A DNA stretch of 64,000 nucleotides, taken from assembly GCF_029784155.1 (NCBI RefSeq), contig NC_073693.1, forward strand, positions 110,484,683 to 110,548,682. The letters run 5' to 3'. The stretch is from Uranotaenia lowii (lineage: Eukaryota > Arthropoda > Insecta > Diptera > Culicidae). The notes below the pieces were generated by a model that saw only the letters and a list, made by a program, of their open reading frames with translations, did no database searches and had not been told where the DNA came from. The translations under genes and the position numbers were made by a program. Every line of letters begins with the position of its first letter. Position 1 is the first letter of the stretch. Positions 11,628-23,010 of this stretch are shown one piece after another.

Positions 11628-12560
11628 ACGTTCGTCGCCACGTCACCCATATTCGGCAGACGGGTGTATTTCCTGGGGGGCCCCGTCACATCAAAAAGCA
11701 GGTGACGCTCTCTCACTTGAGTTTACCGCTCAGTTTCGCCACACGTTTCAAATATGGGAGTCCTCCCTCTTTGCTTTCTCTCTCTGAAAATTTCTTTGGG
11801 CCCGGCTAGCAAAACTACCAAAATGAGCGTGGCGACGAACGTGTTAATCGAGAATAATAATCTCGACTAAAAACCAGTGGTTGTATTTGGTTGAGAATGA
11901 ATTGATCAACCTTCTCTCGCTCAACGCTTTACTCGGAAGCAAAGGTTGCTTTGAGGCAGCGAAAACGACAAAACCGATGATGCATACGCTCTCAACATGG
12001 CCCGCCTTCACGAAGCAATATACATTCGAGGCAGCGAATCCAAAAAACCAAACGAATGTCTCTCACTCATCTCCTGTTACATTCTTGAGGGAACCGAATT
12101 CAAAAGGCACAGCAAACCCGAGTCTCCTCGTTTGTGCCTGGATCGAATATCCGAGGTTTTTCTGCTGTTGCTATTATTGCACAGCAACCGCACGCAGGCA
12201 GCTAGTGTTTTCGTTTCTTTTTCCTCCCCCTCCTTGCTCCATACGTTGCGGGCCAATGCAATGCAATAAGTTCGGTTGTTGTTGTTGTTGCCTCAACCTT
12301 TGCGGCGAGGTTGAAGATGTTCTCCTCAACGACCGCTATCGGCTTGAGTCCATCAAATTCAATAACGTAAATGAGTATGTGTGCCTCGTCTTCTTCATGC
12401 ATCATGTAGCAACCGAACGTTGAGAGAGTTCGTTCGGGGTAGCAAACGAATAGTGTCTCTCAGAGCATATCCTCCTCATGGGGGGAGGTTTGAATGAATG
12501 TATATGTATCGTCCCCTGTATAACTATGCGAGGCCTCAAAGCGTGTATTTTGAGAGCCTC
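11628..12560. other. GC-richer non-coding island
   Basis: This stretch is clearly richer in G and C than its neighbours. It begins with ACGTTCGTCGCCACG (11628-11642), whose exact complement occurs at 11829-11843. Other features are repeated GAGGCAGCGAA words (11953 and 12031), a run of five GTT near 12275, and CCTCC/GGAGG complementary words near 12470. A 180-codon open frame (11881-12423) has unlikely composition with long cysteine runs and no motif. It could be an LTR, a promoter region or a MITE; I cannot decide. Confidence 0.35.
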
Positions 12561-12649
12561 TGATGAGAAAATTGGTGAGGATTTCAATCACTGCTAAAAA
12601 CTAATGCCCAAACCTCAAAAACCCATCCCAAGATCAAAATTCTGCTACA

Positions 12650-13480
12650 CTTTTTCAAAGTTTTCTCATGTGTTAATAGAAATTCAGGTCTGAATATTAA
12701 ATTTTAAATTAAATAAAACCTATTTCGGAGGTTTTGATTCCACAACTCCCATCACCAAAATTGTATTCATTTTCCGGAATTTCGGATTCTGTATCTAGTT
12801 CAGGATTCTTGATTTTCAGTTCGAATAATCATGATAAATTAGAAATAAAAAGCTGCTTTTAAATCCTGGTTTAAATTTTGTTTTGCATTTCATATCAAAT
12901 TTGAAACATGTTTTTTCGAGATCATATGCATTTTAAATATTTTGATAATAGTTTTCCGAATATGCAAAAATGAAAAATTTTGATTTATATTCAAATTCGA
13001 AGTTCTTAAACTTAACTCTACACAAAATTAAAACATTTTAAGCTTCAATATGACAATGTAAATTGAAAACTTAGATTCAGATCATTTGAAATTCATATTT
13101 CAATTCAGATTCACAATACAGATTTAAAATAAATAATTTAAATAGTGAATTTAGATTAAACCTGAACAACGGAATTTAATTAATAGATTCAAGGGCTCAA
13201 AAACTTGGCTCATAAAAATCCGATCTGGTATAAGATTCGGAAATTGTATTTTTGTGCATTACTGAAATCGTATGGAAATTCAGATACAAATTCAAAGCGC
13301 AATTTTTGAACTCAGGTTCAGAAATCAGATTTAGAATGCAGATTCAAATTTAGAAAAAGATTTAGCTTGTAAATAATTTTTTAAAATCAACATAAAAGGT
13401 TGAGGAATTCAAGCAATCATGAACTTAAGATTGCTTGTCAATTCAATTTTAAGATTTTAAATTTTCAAGCAAAATTAAAT
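12650..13480. repeat. Decayed satellite-like AT-rich sequence
   Basis: Degenerate words such as TTAGATTCAGATCATTTGAA and TTCAATTCAGATTCACAAT recur here, resembling the 13-bp GATTCAGATTTCA unit but with no stable period. It may be an old array of the same satellite or its source sequence. Confidence 0.3.
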
Positions 13481-13533
13481 TTAATCACAATTCAGCTGAA
13501 AATCACTTTTTTGTTTTAGGCGCAAAATCCAAA

Positions 13534-15455
13534 TCTATATATATAAAAATGAATTTCTGTCTGTCTGTCTGTCTGTCTGTTCCCTATAGACTCGAAAACT
13601 ACTGAGCCGATTAACGTGAAACTTGGAATATGAAGGTATTGGAGGCCGGGGAAGGTTCCTATTATAGCTTGGGACCCCTCCCTCTTCCTGGAAGGGGGGA
13701 GGGGGTCTCTCAAATAATAGTAATAAGTCTTCATAACTAGAGAACTGATTAAGCAAATCATACCAAACTTGTCATGGGAGGGTACTTGGGTACGAGGAAT
13801 GTTTTTAAAAATATTTGGTACCCCTCCCTCCTTCCTATGGGGAGATAGGAAGGGGGGCGAGGGCCTACTTTACAATTTTTTACATAACTGGAGAACTAAT
13901 CAAGCTAATGGAACAACATTTGGCATGGGGGGGTTGTGGAATACGAGGAATGGTTCTATGGTTAATTCAGACCCCTCCCTCCTTCCATTGGAAAAACAGG
14001 AAGGAGGGAGGGCCTTTAGCTCCTTTTCATTGCATAACTAGAAAACTATTCGAGCAAACAAAACAAAATTTGGCTAGGAAGAGTATTTGGGTACGATAAA
14101 TAGTTATATGAATATTTGGTACCTCTTTCTCCTTCCAGTGAAGGGACAGAAATAATCAAGCAAATGGAACCAAATTTGGCGAGGGAAAGTATTTGATTAC
14201 GAGAAATGTTTCTATGATATTGTGAGAACCCTCCGTTCTTCAAGTCGGAAAATCTTGAGGAAAGAGCCTGCTCACATACTTTTTTTTACATCACTCGGGA
14301 AGTTACCCAGCAAATGGAACGAAATTTGGCTTGGGAGGGTATTTGAACACAAGGAATGTTTCTGTGAATATTTGGTACTACTGCCTCCATCCAGTTGCGT
14401 GATAGGAAGGAGAGAGGGAGCCTTCACAATTAACGCATAACTCGAGAACTTATCGAGCAAATGGAAAGAACTTTGGCATGGGAAAGTATTTGGATACGTA
14501 AAATGGTTATTTGCTTATTTGAGACTTATTTCTCCTTCATTTGGGAATACAATTAGAGAAGACGGGAGCTCACATACGATTGTTTTGCATAAACCAAGAA
14601 CTTATGCAACAACGGGAACAATCATACAATCAAGCAAATGGAACAGAATTGGGCATGGGAGTGTATTTGAATACATGGAATGTTTTATATTGACTCCCTC
14701 TTACCAGGTAAGGGATAGCACAAGAAATGTTTTTCCGGTGGTTTAGCACCCCTCCTTCCATTCAGTGGAACGATAAAAGTGGGAAAAGGGTCACTCATAC
14801 AATTTTTTTTTCAATATTTCGGTAACTAATCGAGAAAATGGAAAATTTGCACGGGAGCACATTTGTGTACGAGCAATGTTCTTTGACGGTTTGAAACTCC
14901 CTTTCTCCTGCCAGAGGGGATATATTAAGTGGGGAGAGGGTCACCCATTTTTAAAATAAAATGAGAACTTATCGAGAATGAAGCCGTATATGACATGGGA
15001 TCGTATTTGTATAAAAGAAGTGTTTTTTTTTTGATGTTATGAGACCCCTCTTCCTTCCATTAGGAACAAAGAAGAAATGGAGGAGAGAGTAACTCTCACA
15101 TTTTGTACAATAACACGAGAACGGATATGTAAAATAAATGTCCTGTGACGTTATTTTGTTACAAAAACAGTTTCTAAGACAGTTTGATACCCTCTCCACA
15201 TTAAAAACGGAACAGCGGAGATTTCAAATACAAAATAATATTTTGGTATAAGTTATAAACTTATGAAGTAATTCAAAGTAATAAAAAGGATTAAAATACT
15301 GATTTAAACACAAAATTATTATGATTTCAAATCAGAAAACATTTAAATAATTTTGAAATTGAATTTAGAATGTTGATGAAATGAAAGCTAAATATCAAGG
15401 TACCATAAATTTCAATAATTAAGGAAGGTGTTGCAAAGCACACCAGGTCAGCTAG
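13534..15455 (+). mobile_element. Helitron-like element with internal minisatellite, copy 1
   Basis: It starts TCTATATATATAAAAATG and ends GCACACCAGGTCAGCTAG, and it sits between A (13533) and T (15456). TC start, CTAG end and A/T insertion are Helitron hallmarks. A (CTGT)6 microsatellite near the start is followed by a line of degenerate units, roughly 0.12-0.14 kb each. A typical unit contains CAAATGGAACCAAATTTGGC, a GGTATTTGGGTACGAG-like segment and a CCCTCCCTCC/GGAGGGAGG pair that could fold. There is no Rep/helicase gene, so it is non-autonomous. The same ends and units occur at 33368-35525 and 55033-57171. Confidence 0.7.
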
Positions 15456-16599
15456 TTTTATATAAAAAAAATTGTAATCAGGATTTTTGTGAAATTGATT
15501 CTTTATGAAAAATATTTGCTGTTAAAAAAACATGTTCTTGATCTTCATAAAAACAAAATTTTGTTCAAAGTCCTTTATTTTATAGGTATATATATTTCAG
15601 AATTTTATATTTCAGAAATTAATTGACAAAAAACTGCTAATTTAATTTATTTGACTAACGTGTTAAATTTTGTAAAATGAGGTTTCGATGACGTTATTCG
15701 ATTCATAACATTTCAATTTTCCATTTTAATGGAGCATATTAGCAGCATGCGAAAATACGCGATATCTCTTTGGTCAGCAATGTGTTTATATTCAAGTTTT
15801 TTTTAAAGCCAAATTGCAAACTAGAATCATTAATTTGGTTGAAGTTTTCCGCAAGCAAATTTGATCCAAAAATCTGATGATTTTTATTTATCATTTGTTT
15901 TTAAATTTGATTTATTTTCATCAATGTTCAAAACCTTTGAATTTGTAAAATAGTTTGGAAGATTTGGCTTGTTTGATTCAAGTATAGAATAAGCTTTTTT
16001 TTTAAAAATGGAAAGCTCTCCTCTATGAAAGTGAATTAAGTTTACCTTTTCGCTGAAGGACCAATTTTCTAATGTCACGATTTTATACGAAAACTATTAA
16101 TGTAAAAGTACTTAAAAATGATAAATCATATAGTTCGCCCACCGTTCCTACGGCCATGGAGTACAGACTTTCCTCAAATCATACACTTTGTGTTCCACCA
16201 GATAAATTTGACTCAACCCATTGCAAATGTCTATGATTAAACACAAAGTAAGCTAATTTAGAAAATTTACTAAACAAAGTTATAAGAAATATGGACTCTA
16301 CGGAATATATTACTTTAATTAGATTAAAATTTTAAAAACCATATATGTACCGAATTTAATACAAAGAGGCAGCAATTTCAAATTAAAGTCACTCTCTGGA
16401 GCCACTCCTTCTTCTAAAATTTAATACCTACACCATCATTTTCAACTTTGTAACAGCTTTGATATTCTGTTTATAATCAAATAATTAATTTATGGCTTAC
16501 AATAGTGATACTAAATTTTTGATAACAAAGAACTGCACTAAAATTCAACAAACGATCAACATGATCGTGATCCAGAGGATTAGTAGACGAACGTCATTT
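15456..16599. other. Gene-free AT-rich stretch
   Basis: No gene, RNA or repeat family is recognised. The fragment ACTCTCTGGAGCCACT near 16391 resembles a segment of block B just right of the satellite (7257, 44177), so a small piece of that block may be present. Confidence 0.35.
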
Positions 16600-17079
16600 A
16601 ACCAAATAATACAATTTCTTCGGGGACCCTCAATGCATTCTTGAAATCTTTAGCTTTTCATCATTATTTTTTTATGAATGCACCCTGAAAGCACTACTTA
16701 CTTACTTACGAATCCCACCCTGAAAACTCAGGAAAAAAACTCCCTAATCAGACCTTGAGTGTCAATTTGACACTCCTCGCTTAAAACCGCTATATCTCTC
16801 TTGTTCCTCAATTTATTTTTAAGAAAACTATAGTTTCGGAAACCTCGTAATGTATCTCAAATATGTTTTTCAGGCATTATTCACATACAACACTCCAGTT
16901 TTCCATAATTCAAAGTATAAGAAAATATCCGAATAACCATTCTTCGGAAAAAAAGACTGTAGATCTGCCAGATCTGCTACGGAATGCACAAAAAAATTTC
17001 ACTTAATGTTGGAAGCTATACGTTGCACATAAGGATTTTTTTTTAAATTTCTAAGATCATGACAACAAAAAATGTGAAA

Positions 17080-18545
17080 AAGATCTTTGTTTGTAAAAGT
17101 AGTTAGAGATTTTCAAACAAAAACTGTTTTCACTCGAAACCCCCCTACAACACTACCAGATCTAAAAGTAACAACTGAGTGTTTTGCTACTTTACCACTA
17201 CACGTGCGGCAAAACATGTCTTCAAAAGTCATCTACGAGTATATGATAGACCAGGCAACACCACTTAAGATTTTAACAGAAAATCCAGGAACCAATTGGA
17301 GCAGAGTATGGAGAAATATTAATTCAAAAAAAATTACTCCAAAGCAGAGATGCGATTTGTACATTAGACTGAGTCGATTTGGGGTCATTTTGGAATTTCT
17401 CAAACCCTGGGGTCTAAAAAGCTTCGTCTTGGTCCAAAACTCATCCATGATTTTTTGCAAAATTTTTAAGTAACGTTTACATGAGTAAATTTGAACTTTT
17501 AGGTTTGTATGGGAAAATTGAATATTTTGTACTGAAAAATCGACAACATTTTTGTTTCGTCTGTGGAACCGAGCCAGCTGATGGTTTTTGTGCCAATTTA
17601 TAAAATTCCTACAGGAAATTTTCCGCTGAACAACTTTGTCGAAGACTGTAACTTCGTATTCTATTAGGAAAAAAAGTTATTAGCTGTTTAACAGGGGTAT
17701 GTCTTTTCGCATTGATCGATAGTAAATTCTATTGACATCACTGCTTGAGCCTCGCGAAATGTTGCATGGAAAGAAGTCACGCAATACCTCGCTAGGCACC
17801 CTGCAGGGATGTCAATTGAATTTATTTTTTATCAGTGCGAAAATATATACCCCTGTTAGACAACTAATAACTTTTTTTCCTAATAAGATACGAAGTTTCG
17901 GTCTACGACAAAGTTGTTCAGTGGAAAATTTCCTTTAGGAATTTTATAAATTGGCACAAAAACCATCAGCTGGCTCGGTTTCACAGACGAAACAAAAATT
18001 ATGTTGATTTTTCAGTACAAAATATTCAATTTTCCCATACAAACCTAAAAGTTCAAATTTACTCATGTAAACGTTACTTAAAAATTTTGCAAAAAATCAT
18101 GGATGAGTTTTGGACCAAGACGAAGCTTTTTAGACCCCAGGGTTTGAGAAATTCCAAAATGACCCCAAATCGACTCAGTCTATTTGTACATATTTGTAAA
18201 CCAAAAAGTGGAGCACACGAGGTTGATGTATCGAATGCACCGATCGAATGGAGTGCACAAACACTCGGAATGTATGAGAGTGAGAGACGCCCTGGCTACT
18301 AGTTGAAGAAAAAATCAAAACAGAGATCAAAAGCTGGACAATCCCACATTTCCATAAGCTTCAAAGACCTGAACTTATAAACACAAGTGATCGGAAAAAA
18401 GCAGTAGTTCTCAAACTGTTTAGTATCTTCGTAAATTTTATCAATCAGTGTTCAGAAGATGTTGATGTAGATGAACTTTCGTTTTATTTAGAAATTGATA
18501 TGTAATAAGACTATGAAAATACTTCACTATCATTAAACAAAAAAA
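17080..18545 (+). pseudogene. LINE fragment: C-terminal end of a non-LTR retrotransposon reverse transcriptase
   Basis: The plus frame from 17087 reads LPDLKVTTECFATLPLHVRQ and then NWSRVWRNINSKKITPKQRC, the sort of segment found after the reverse transcriptase domain in I/Jockey-like LINEs. At 17365 it is broken by an 818-bp foldback element. On the far side (18192 on) the frame resumes, reaches a stop near 18303, and shifts into a frame ending FHKLQRPELINTSD...LSFYLEIDM with a stop near 18504, typical of LINE C-termini. The flanking words GAAAAAG (left) and GAAAAAAA (right) may be its target duplication. It is a dead, 5'-truncated copy. Confidence 0.6.
17365..18182. mobile_element. Foldback element with 9-bp target duplication (Mutator-like type)
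   Basis: Two arms of about 355 bp (17365-17720 and 17831-18182) are near-exact inverted copies, separated by a loop of about 110 bases. The outer ends read TAGACTGAGTCGATTTGGGG on both strands. The 9-bp word TTTGTACAT flanks it at 17356-17364 and 18183-18191. Long inverted repeats with a 9-bp duplication are typical of Mutator-like elements. Because the arms are mirrored, the same open frame (MQKIMDEFWTKTKLFRPQGL) appears on both strands; it is not a gene. Related copies lie at 53441-53860 and 57190-57447. Confidence 0.75.
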
Positions 18546-18956
18546 TAAATTTGAAAAAAAGGTGTAAAACCGTACTTTTCAAACAATGAACCATCAAAAT
18601 TGTTAAAGTCCCCCCAGATAAATTTCGAAAAGATGATAACGTTATTTTGCACATTTTTCCAATTTGGGATTTTCAAAATCCGAAACACAGAATTTTTGAT
18701 GAATTTTTATAGGAAGCTGATTATCGAACATTTGTCATTTTGCAATTTTTTCAGATTTTCTGGCACTAAAATACTAAAAAAAATACGCACTGGATATTGA
18801 GTATATAAACGCAAGAAAGTCGCAACAAATTAATATTCAACAAAATGCCAATTTCATACCGATTTAAGTAAATTTCCCATACTTTTCTCAAGATTTATCT
18901 GGTGTGACTTAAACCATTTTGACGGTTTATTTGATTGAAAAGTACTGGTTTTACAT

Positions 18957-19332
18957 CCTAACCTAACCTGGTCCTGGCGTCTTCACTTGCTGCCAGCCAA
19001 GGTTCTCGTCAACTGTGCGGTTTTCTGCGGCTAGAGCTTCTGGGCCTGCCTCTTCTTCGATGCCCATCTAGATTCCAGTCAAGCGACGCTCTATAAATTT
19101 CCTTTTCATCTCTTCGCAGCGTGTGCACAATCCATCTCCACTTACGTTCCCGAATCTCTATTTCTAGCGCCTTTTAAAGACACCGGCGATGAAGTTCCAA
19201 GTTTGAGATCCAATTGCCAGGCCACCAAGCGCGGAAGATGTTCCGCAGGCAGCAATTCACAGAAACTTGCAGTTTTCGCGTTGTCACCGCATATGTTACA
19301 CACCCGTGCAACAATACGGATTTGACGTTTGA
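18957..19332 (-). pseudogene. 5'-truncated LINE: reverse transcriptase C-terminus, minus strand
   Basis: On the minus strand the translation includes VLLHGCVTYAVTTRKLQVSV, NCCLRNIFRAWWPGNWISN, LHRRC, IREKWRW-type IRERKWRWIVHTLRRDEKE and LDWNLDGHRRRGRPRS. This is the familiar C-terminal part of an insect endonuclease-reverse transcriptase LINE (RTE- or Jockey-like). In-frame stops are present. The 3' end is GGTTAGGTTAGG. The direct repeats GTTTTACAT (18948-18956) and GTTTTACAC (19333-19341) flank it and look like a 9-bp target duplication with one mismatch. It has inserted into the right arm of the large inverted repeat. Confidence 0.8.
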
Positions 19333-19690
19333 GTTTTACACCACATTTTCACATTTGTTTTTGTCCATGATCTTTAAAAAATTCAAAAATATATACTTAC
19401 GTGCAACGTATAGCTTCTAACTTTAGCTCTCTTGAGCACTAAATGATTTTTTTTTTTTTTGAGGATTCCGTAGTTCATCTACAGTCTTTTTTCCAAAGCA
19501 TATTTTTTCGGAAATTTTTTTACACACTATGAATAACGAGAAACTGAAGTGCTGTGTGTGATTTTTGCCTGAAAAACATATTTGAGTGACATTACGAGGT
19601 TTCCAAAACTATAATTTTTGTAATCGGTTGAGAAACAAGAAATATATATATTGGTTTAAGTCAGGAGTGTCAAATTGACACACTAGGGGC

Positions 19691-22309
19691 AGGGAATAAA
19701 AATAGTAGAGTGTTACCATATGGAACTTAAGTAATTTGATTCACCGGGCTCGTTTTAGTATAAATAGAAAAAAAAATCAGCCCCCTAGCCCTAACCCTAT
19801 TTTCAAAGGTTCAGCTCTGTTCAGTTAAGTTCTTTATTTGAAACAGTTGCTTGAAACAAATTAAATTTCATTTTGTATTGTTTTATACGATTTGTGATTT
19901 TTAGTTGTATGTCGCAATATTGAACAATCTTCAACTATTTCTTTGGCATAAACTAAACAAAATTATAAATTAATTCCAACTAAAATGTGATGAATATGAA
20001 AAACGCAATACGAAAAAAGCAATACCAATACCATGATTTATATGCAAATCTCCTTATATGTTTGTTACAGACAAAAGTTCATTGATTTTCGCCAGAATGG
20101 ATCATTGTTTCACTTGAATGCAAAAACAAACTACCGCGTGAAAAACTTTACGACAATCCTTTTTCCCCGGTAACCGTGAAATAAGCCGTATACTAAACTC
20201 CCACAAGTTTCCGAAACCCGTCAGCTTCATGGGAAAACCCACTCACATTTTTTCGTTGGAACTTTCAATCTTTTTCTGGCATTTAAATACAGAGAAGGAT
20301 GGGTGTTTTGTGTCGTGTTTAAAAATTTAGACAAGCAGATAAACTCTGTGGAGTGTCTAAATTTCAGCTAAAAGTATTTTTATTCAGTGATCAGGATGGG
20401 ATTAGTGATCGAAAATCGAATATGGTTATCGAAAACTGTTTCAACCCAGTGAATGGAAAAAAAACTGTCATCTGAAAATAGAAGCGGTTTCCAAGTTATT
20501 CATTCATTTATTGTTTTTACAAACATTTTTCTAAACATATATAAATCCATTATTCGTTTCTACTTATTTTTAAATAAATAAACTGTCATTAAACAACTTT
20601 ACTTACTTTACAGTACAACAAATCAAAATCGACCTGTATCGCTGGAATTACTTTTGTGTTTTAAATCATCAATGACGGAGATTTTTTGTTATTATTCTTT
20701 AAAAACGTTTCATTCGTAAACACAATTCGATCATACAAAACGCAATCACCATTCCGGTCGATTAACAGCATCGTTGCAATGTGTAGATTGTAGAGCCATA
20801 CGGCGCTTTGATATTTCCTCAAGTATTGAACCAATTTCACACGGATTTATGGTTCAGATTTGCGTTTCTCGTTCCTCAAACATCCCGGTTTTGGTAAGGG
20901 GGGATGTTCTGAAATCTGCTAACAGAAAATGGGATGGGGTTGAGAAAATCGTACTTGTTTTCCGATAGAACTATGTGGGACTATATTCTGGATTTTGAAA
21001 GGATAACTCAAAAGGACGACTAATGAAACTCAAAATTTTAATGAAAAACTTTACTTACTTGATAGTTAAATAAATCTGATCAAATGTTAAAAAATCAAAT
21101 AAAAATATAAAATAATCCTTACGACCTTGTGAATAATCAAACCCGTTTTCGGAAAACAACTTGGAACTTGAGGAGGAGGAAAGATGACAGAGCAGCTGTG
21201 TTGGTCCATTGGCTAGTTTATTTTAACGCGAGCTCGAGGTTTTGTCCCCAATTTTGTGGTGGTTTGTGGCTGTCCTGGTCCCGAATGAAGAGGGTTGTGG
21301 GGTCAAACTAGGGGTGCAAGTCATCTGTTGCTGATTCTGCCGCCTCCATCCGATTGACCATGGCCTATATTTCCCACTGGACCTTTCTGCTGCTCGAGTT
21401 CGGATTCCTGAATGAGTGTGGAGTGTGGCAGAGAGAAAAAAAAACCGATGAATACGATCCGGCAAGCAAACGTTCGGAACATAGGAACAACATTTAGAAG
21501 CATTCGAACAACTAAATAGGTGTTGGTATTCGTTGCAGATTCTCACTGCCTGATGAACTCATTTCTGGTCGGGACCACAGATGCCGAGATGAGGATGCGA
21601 CGATTAGATTTAGTTTATTAATTTAGGATCTTGATTGTTTATGCTCGAGTGGATGGAAAAAAAAGCGCAATTCCGATTCGATGGATTATCGGCGTAATAT
21701 TGTATGTGTACGAGATGATGTGCTTTCGATAAAATTCCAATTATTTCTGGTTACCAATATTGCACCAAACAGTTTAATTTCAATATTATTTGGCTGCAAT
21801 TTTAATGGCATAGTATTTCAGCGCAAAATTCCATTTTATAGCTTCAGTTGAGAATGATATTCTGAAAGATTAAAAATAGCAATATCAACCCAAGAAATTT
21901 GATAAAAAAACGGAAAACAAACTCAACTTTTAATTTATAATTTTTTAAATTTTTGTATTTTAAAAAATTGATAATTTTTTGAGAGCAAATTCTTCTAAGA
22001 GGGAACGATTAAAATTGTAAGATAGGTATGTTTTATTTATTCATTTATTTTTTCATTTATTTATTTATTTACTCATTTATTAAAATAATAGTCTTTGAAA
22101 TAAATATATTGTTTCGAACAAACTTATTGTTGTAAGAGAGTCTTAACCTAAATATTGACAAAAGACTGCTTTGACATTGTTATGGACTCTTCTCAACAAC
22201 TGGGAGATCCATGTACCGTGAAGTTAAAGCAAAATCAATCACAACTTTAGCACTGTATTAACGGTAATACGCTCTTGAGTGCCAATTTGAAGTTTCTCGA
22301 CATGTAATT
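19691..22309. other. Gene-free stretch with a TTTA-rich microsatellite
   Basis: No gene is recognised on either strand. A TTTATT/CATT-rich microsatellite lies at 22030-22082. The segment 21150-21440 is somewhat richer in G and C and has overlapping open frames on both strands (for example 21223-21546 minus), but no domain or splice context supports them. Confidence 0.4.
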
Positions 22310-22600
22310 TTATTCGGGTGCATCCAAATAAAACAATTTCTTCAGGGACCCTAAATAAAAACTTGAAATTTTTAATTTTGCATCTCGTAAGGTTAATCAA
22401 ATATATTTTTCAGACATTATTCACATATCACACTTCATTTATGTATCTTCTATTCAAAGTCTAAGAAAAAAAAATTCTTAATTTTTTTTTAAATCATGAC
22501 CACAAAAAATGTAAGAAAAAGTGGTGTAAAACCGTTTTCTTTTTTCAAGCCATGAACCGTCAAATTTGTTAAGGTCACTTGTACTTGTGTACTTGTGATG
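22310..22600 (+). mobile_element. Third copy of the 16600-19690 arm repeat
   Basis: It shares ACAATTTCTTC-GGGACCCT, AAATATATTTTTCAGACATTATTCACAT, ATCATGACCACAAAAAATGT, GTGGTGTAAAACCGT and CATGAACCGTCAAATTTGTT words with the left arm at 16608-17079 and 18546-18615. It has no LINE in the position where the left arm does, so it serves as an empty site for that insertion. Confidence 0.6.
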
Positions 22601-22644
22601 TGTCACTTGACTGTAATGGGTAAACATTTCAGGGACGGATGAGG

Positions 22645-22745
22645 GTTAAGTTTGCCAGAATTTTTCTAGCACTCATTCAGGCCGGGTAAATCCGGAAAAT
22701 TTTATCTTAAAACCTGGCCAAATCCGGGCATTTTATTACAAAATT
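22645..22745 (+). repeat. Short dispersed repeat starting TTGCCAGAATTTTT
   Basis: The segment TTTGCCAGAATTTTTCTAGC followed by GGCCGGGTAAATCCGG and GGCCAAATCCGGGCATTTTA matches 59626-59712 in the same order, and a reverse-strand relative lies at about 52950-53090. The family is not identified. Confidence 0.5.
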
Positions 22746-22962
22746 TTCAGCTCAAAATTCGAGCAAAATAGTTCGAAAGAAAAACAAGAAAAGTAAAATA
22801 AACACTTGAATTTTTTTTCTGCAAATCACAACAGCGGAGTTTAAGTCAAACTTTAGGCTTCTAAAATACCATTCATAATTATTTTGATAAAAGTTGCTCA
22901 AAAAATTTCGTTTATTGGCGCAAATATAAAAAAGAAATAACAAAAGGTTGTAGACGGAAGTA

Positions 22963-23010
22963 CCGTAAACTGGGGGAACTTTGATCTCCAGGGTAACTTT
23001 GATCAACATG
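22963..23010 (+). mobile_element. Single end of a Tc1-like DNA element
   Basis: TACCGTAAACTGGGGGAACT, then TTGATC twice with GGGTAACTTTGATCAACATG, looks like the terminal repeat of an insect Tc1/mariner-type element beginning at TA. I did not find a matching inverted end to the right before the satellite at 23817, so the element may be truncated. Confidence 0.35.

Larger units (their letters stand above)
16600..19690. mobile_element. Large nested inverted-repeat element
   Basis: The left arm (about 16760-17079, continuing at 18546-18615) is matched in reverse by the right arm (18900-18947, continuing at 19342-19690). Shared words are GTCAATTTGACACTCC at the outer end, GAAACCTCGTAATGT, AATATGTTTTTCAGGCA, AAGCTATACGTTGCAC and GGTGTAAAAC at the inner end. 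The left arm is split by a LINE fragment that holds a foldback element, and the right arm is split by another LINE fragment. A third, shorter copy of the arm lies at 22310-22600. Outer ends are not exactly defined; two oppositely oriented copies of one repeat would look much the same. Confidence 0.6.

Noticed and set aside
11881..12423. 180-codon open frame
   Set aside because: Composition is not protein-like (runs of cysteine and proline from low-complexity DNA), no motif is seen, and other frames overlap it on both strands.
17233..17460. Conserved protein MQKIMDEFW... found twice
   Set aside because: The same frame appears at 17233-17460 minus and 18087-18302 plus only because these are the two arms of a foldback element.
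18957..18970. Insect telomere repeat (TTAGG)
   Set aside because: Only about two units, and they form the 3' tail of a LINE fragment, not a telomeric array.
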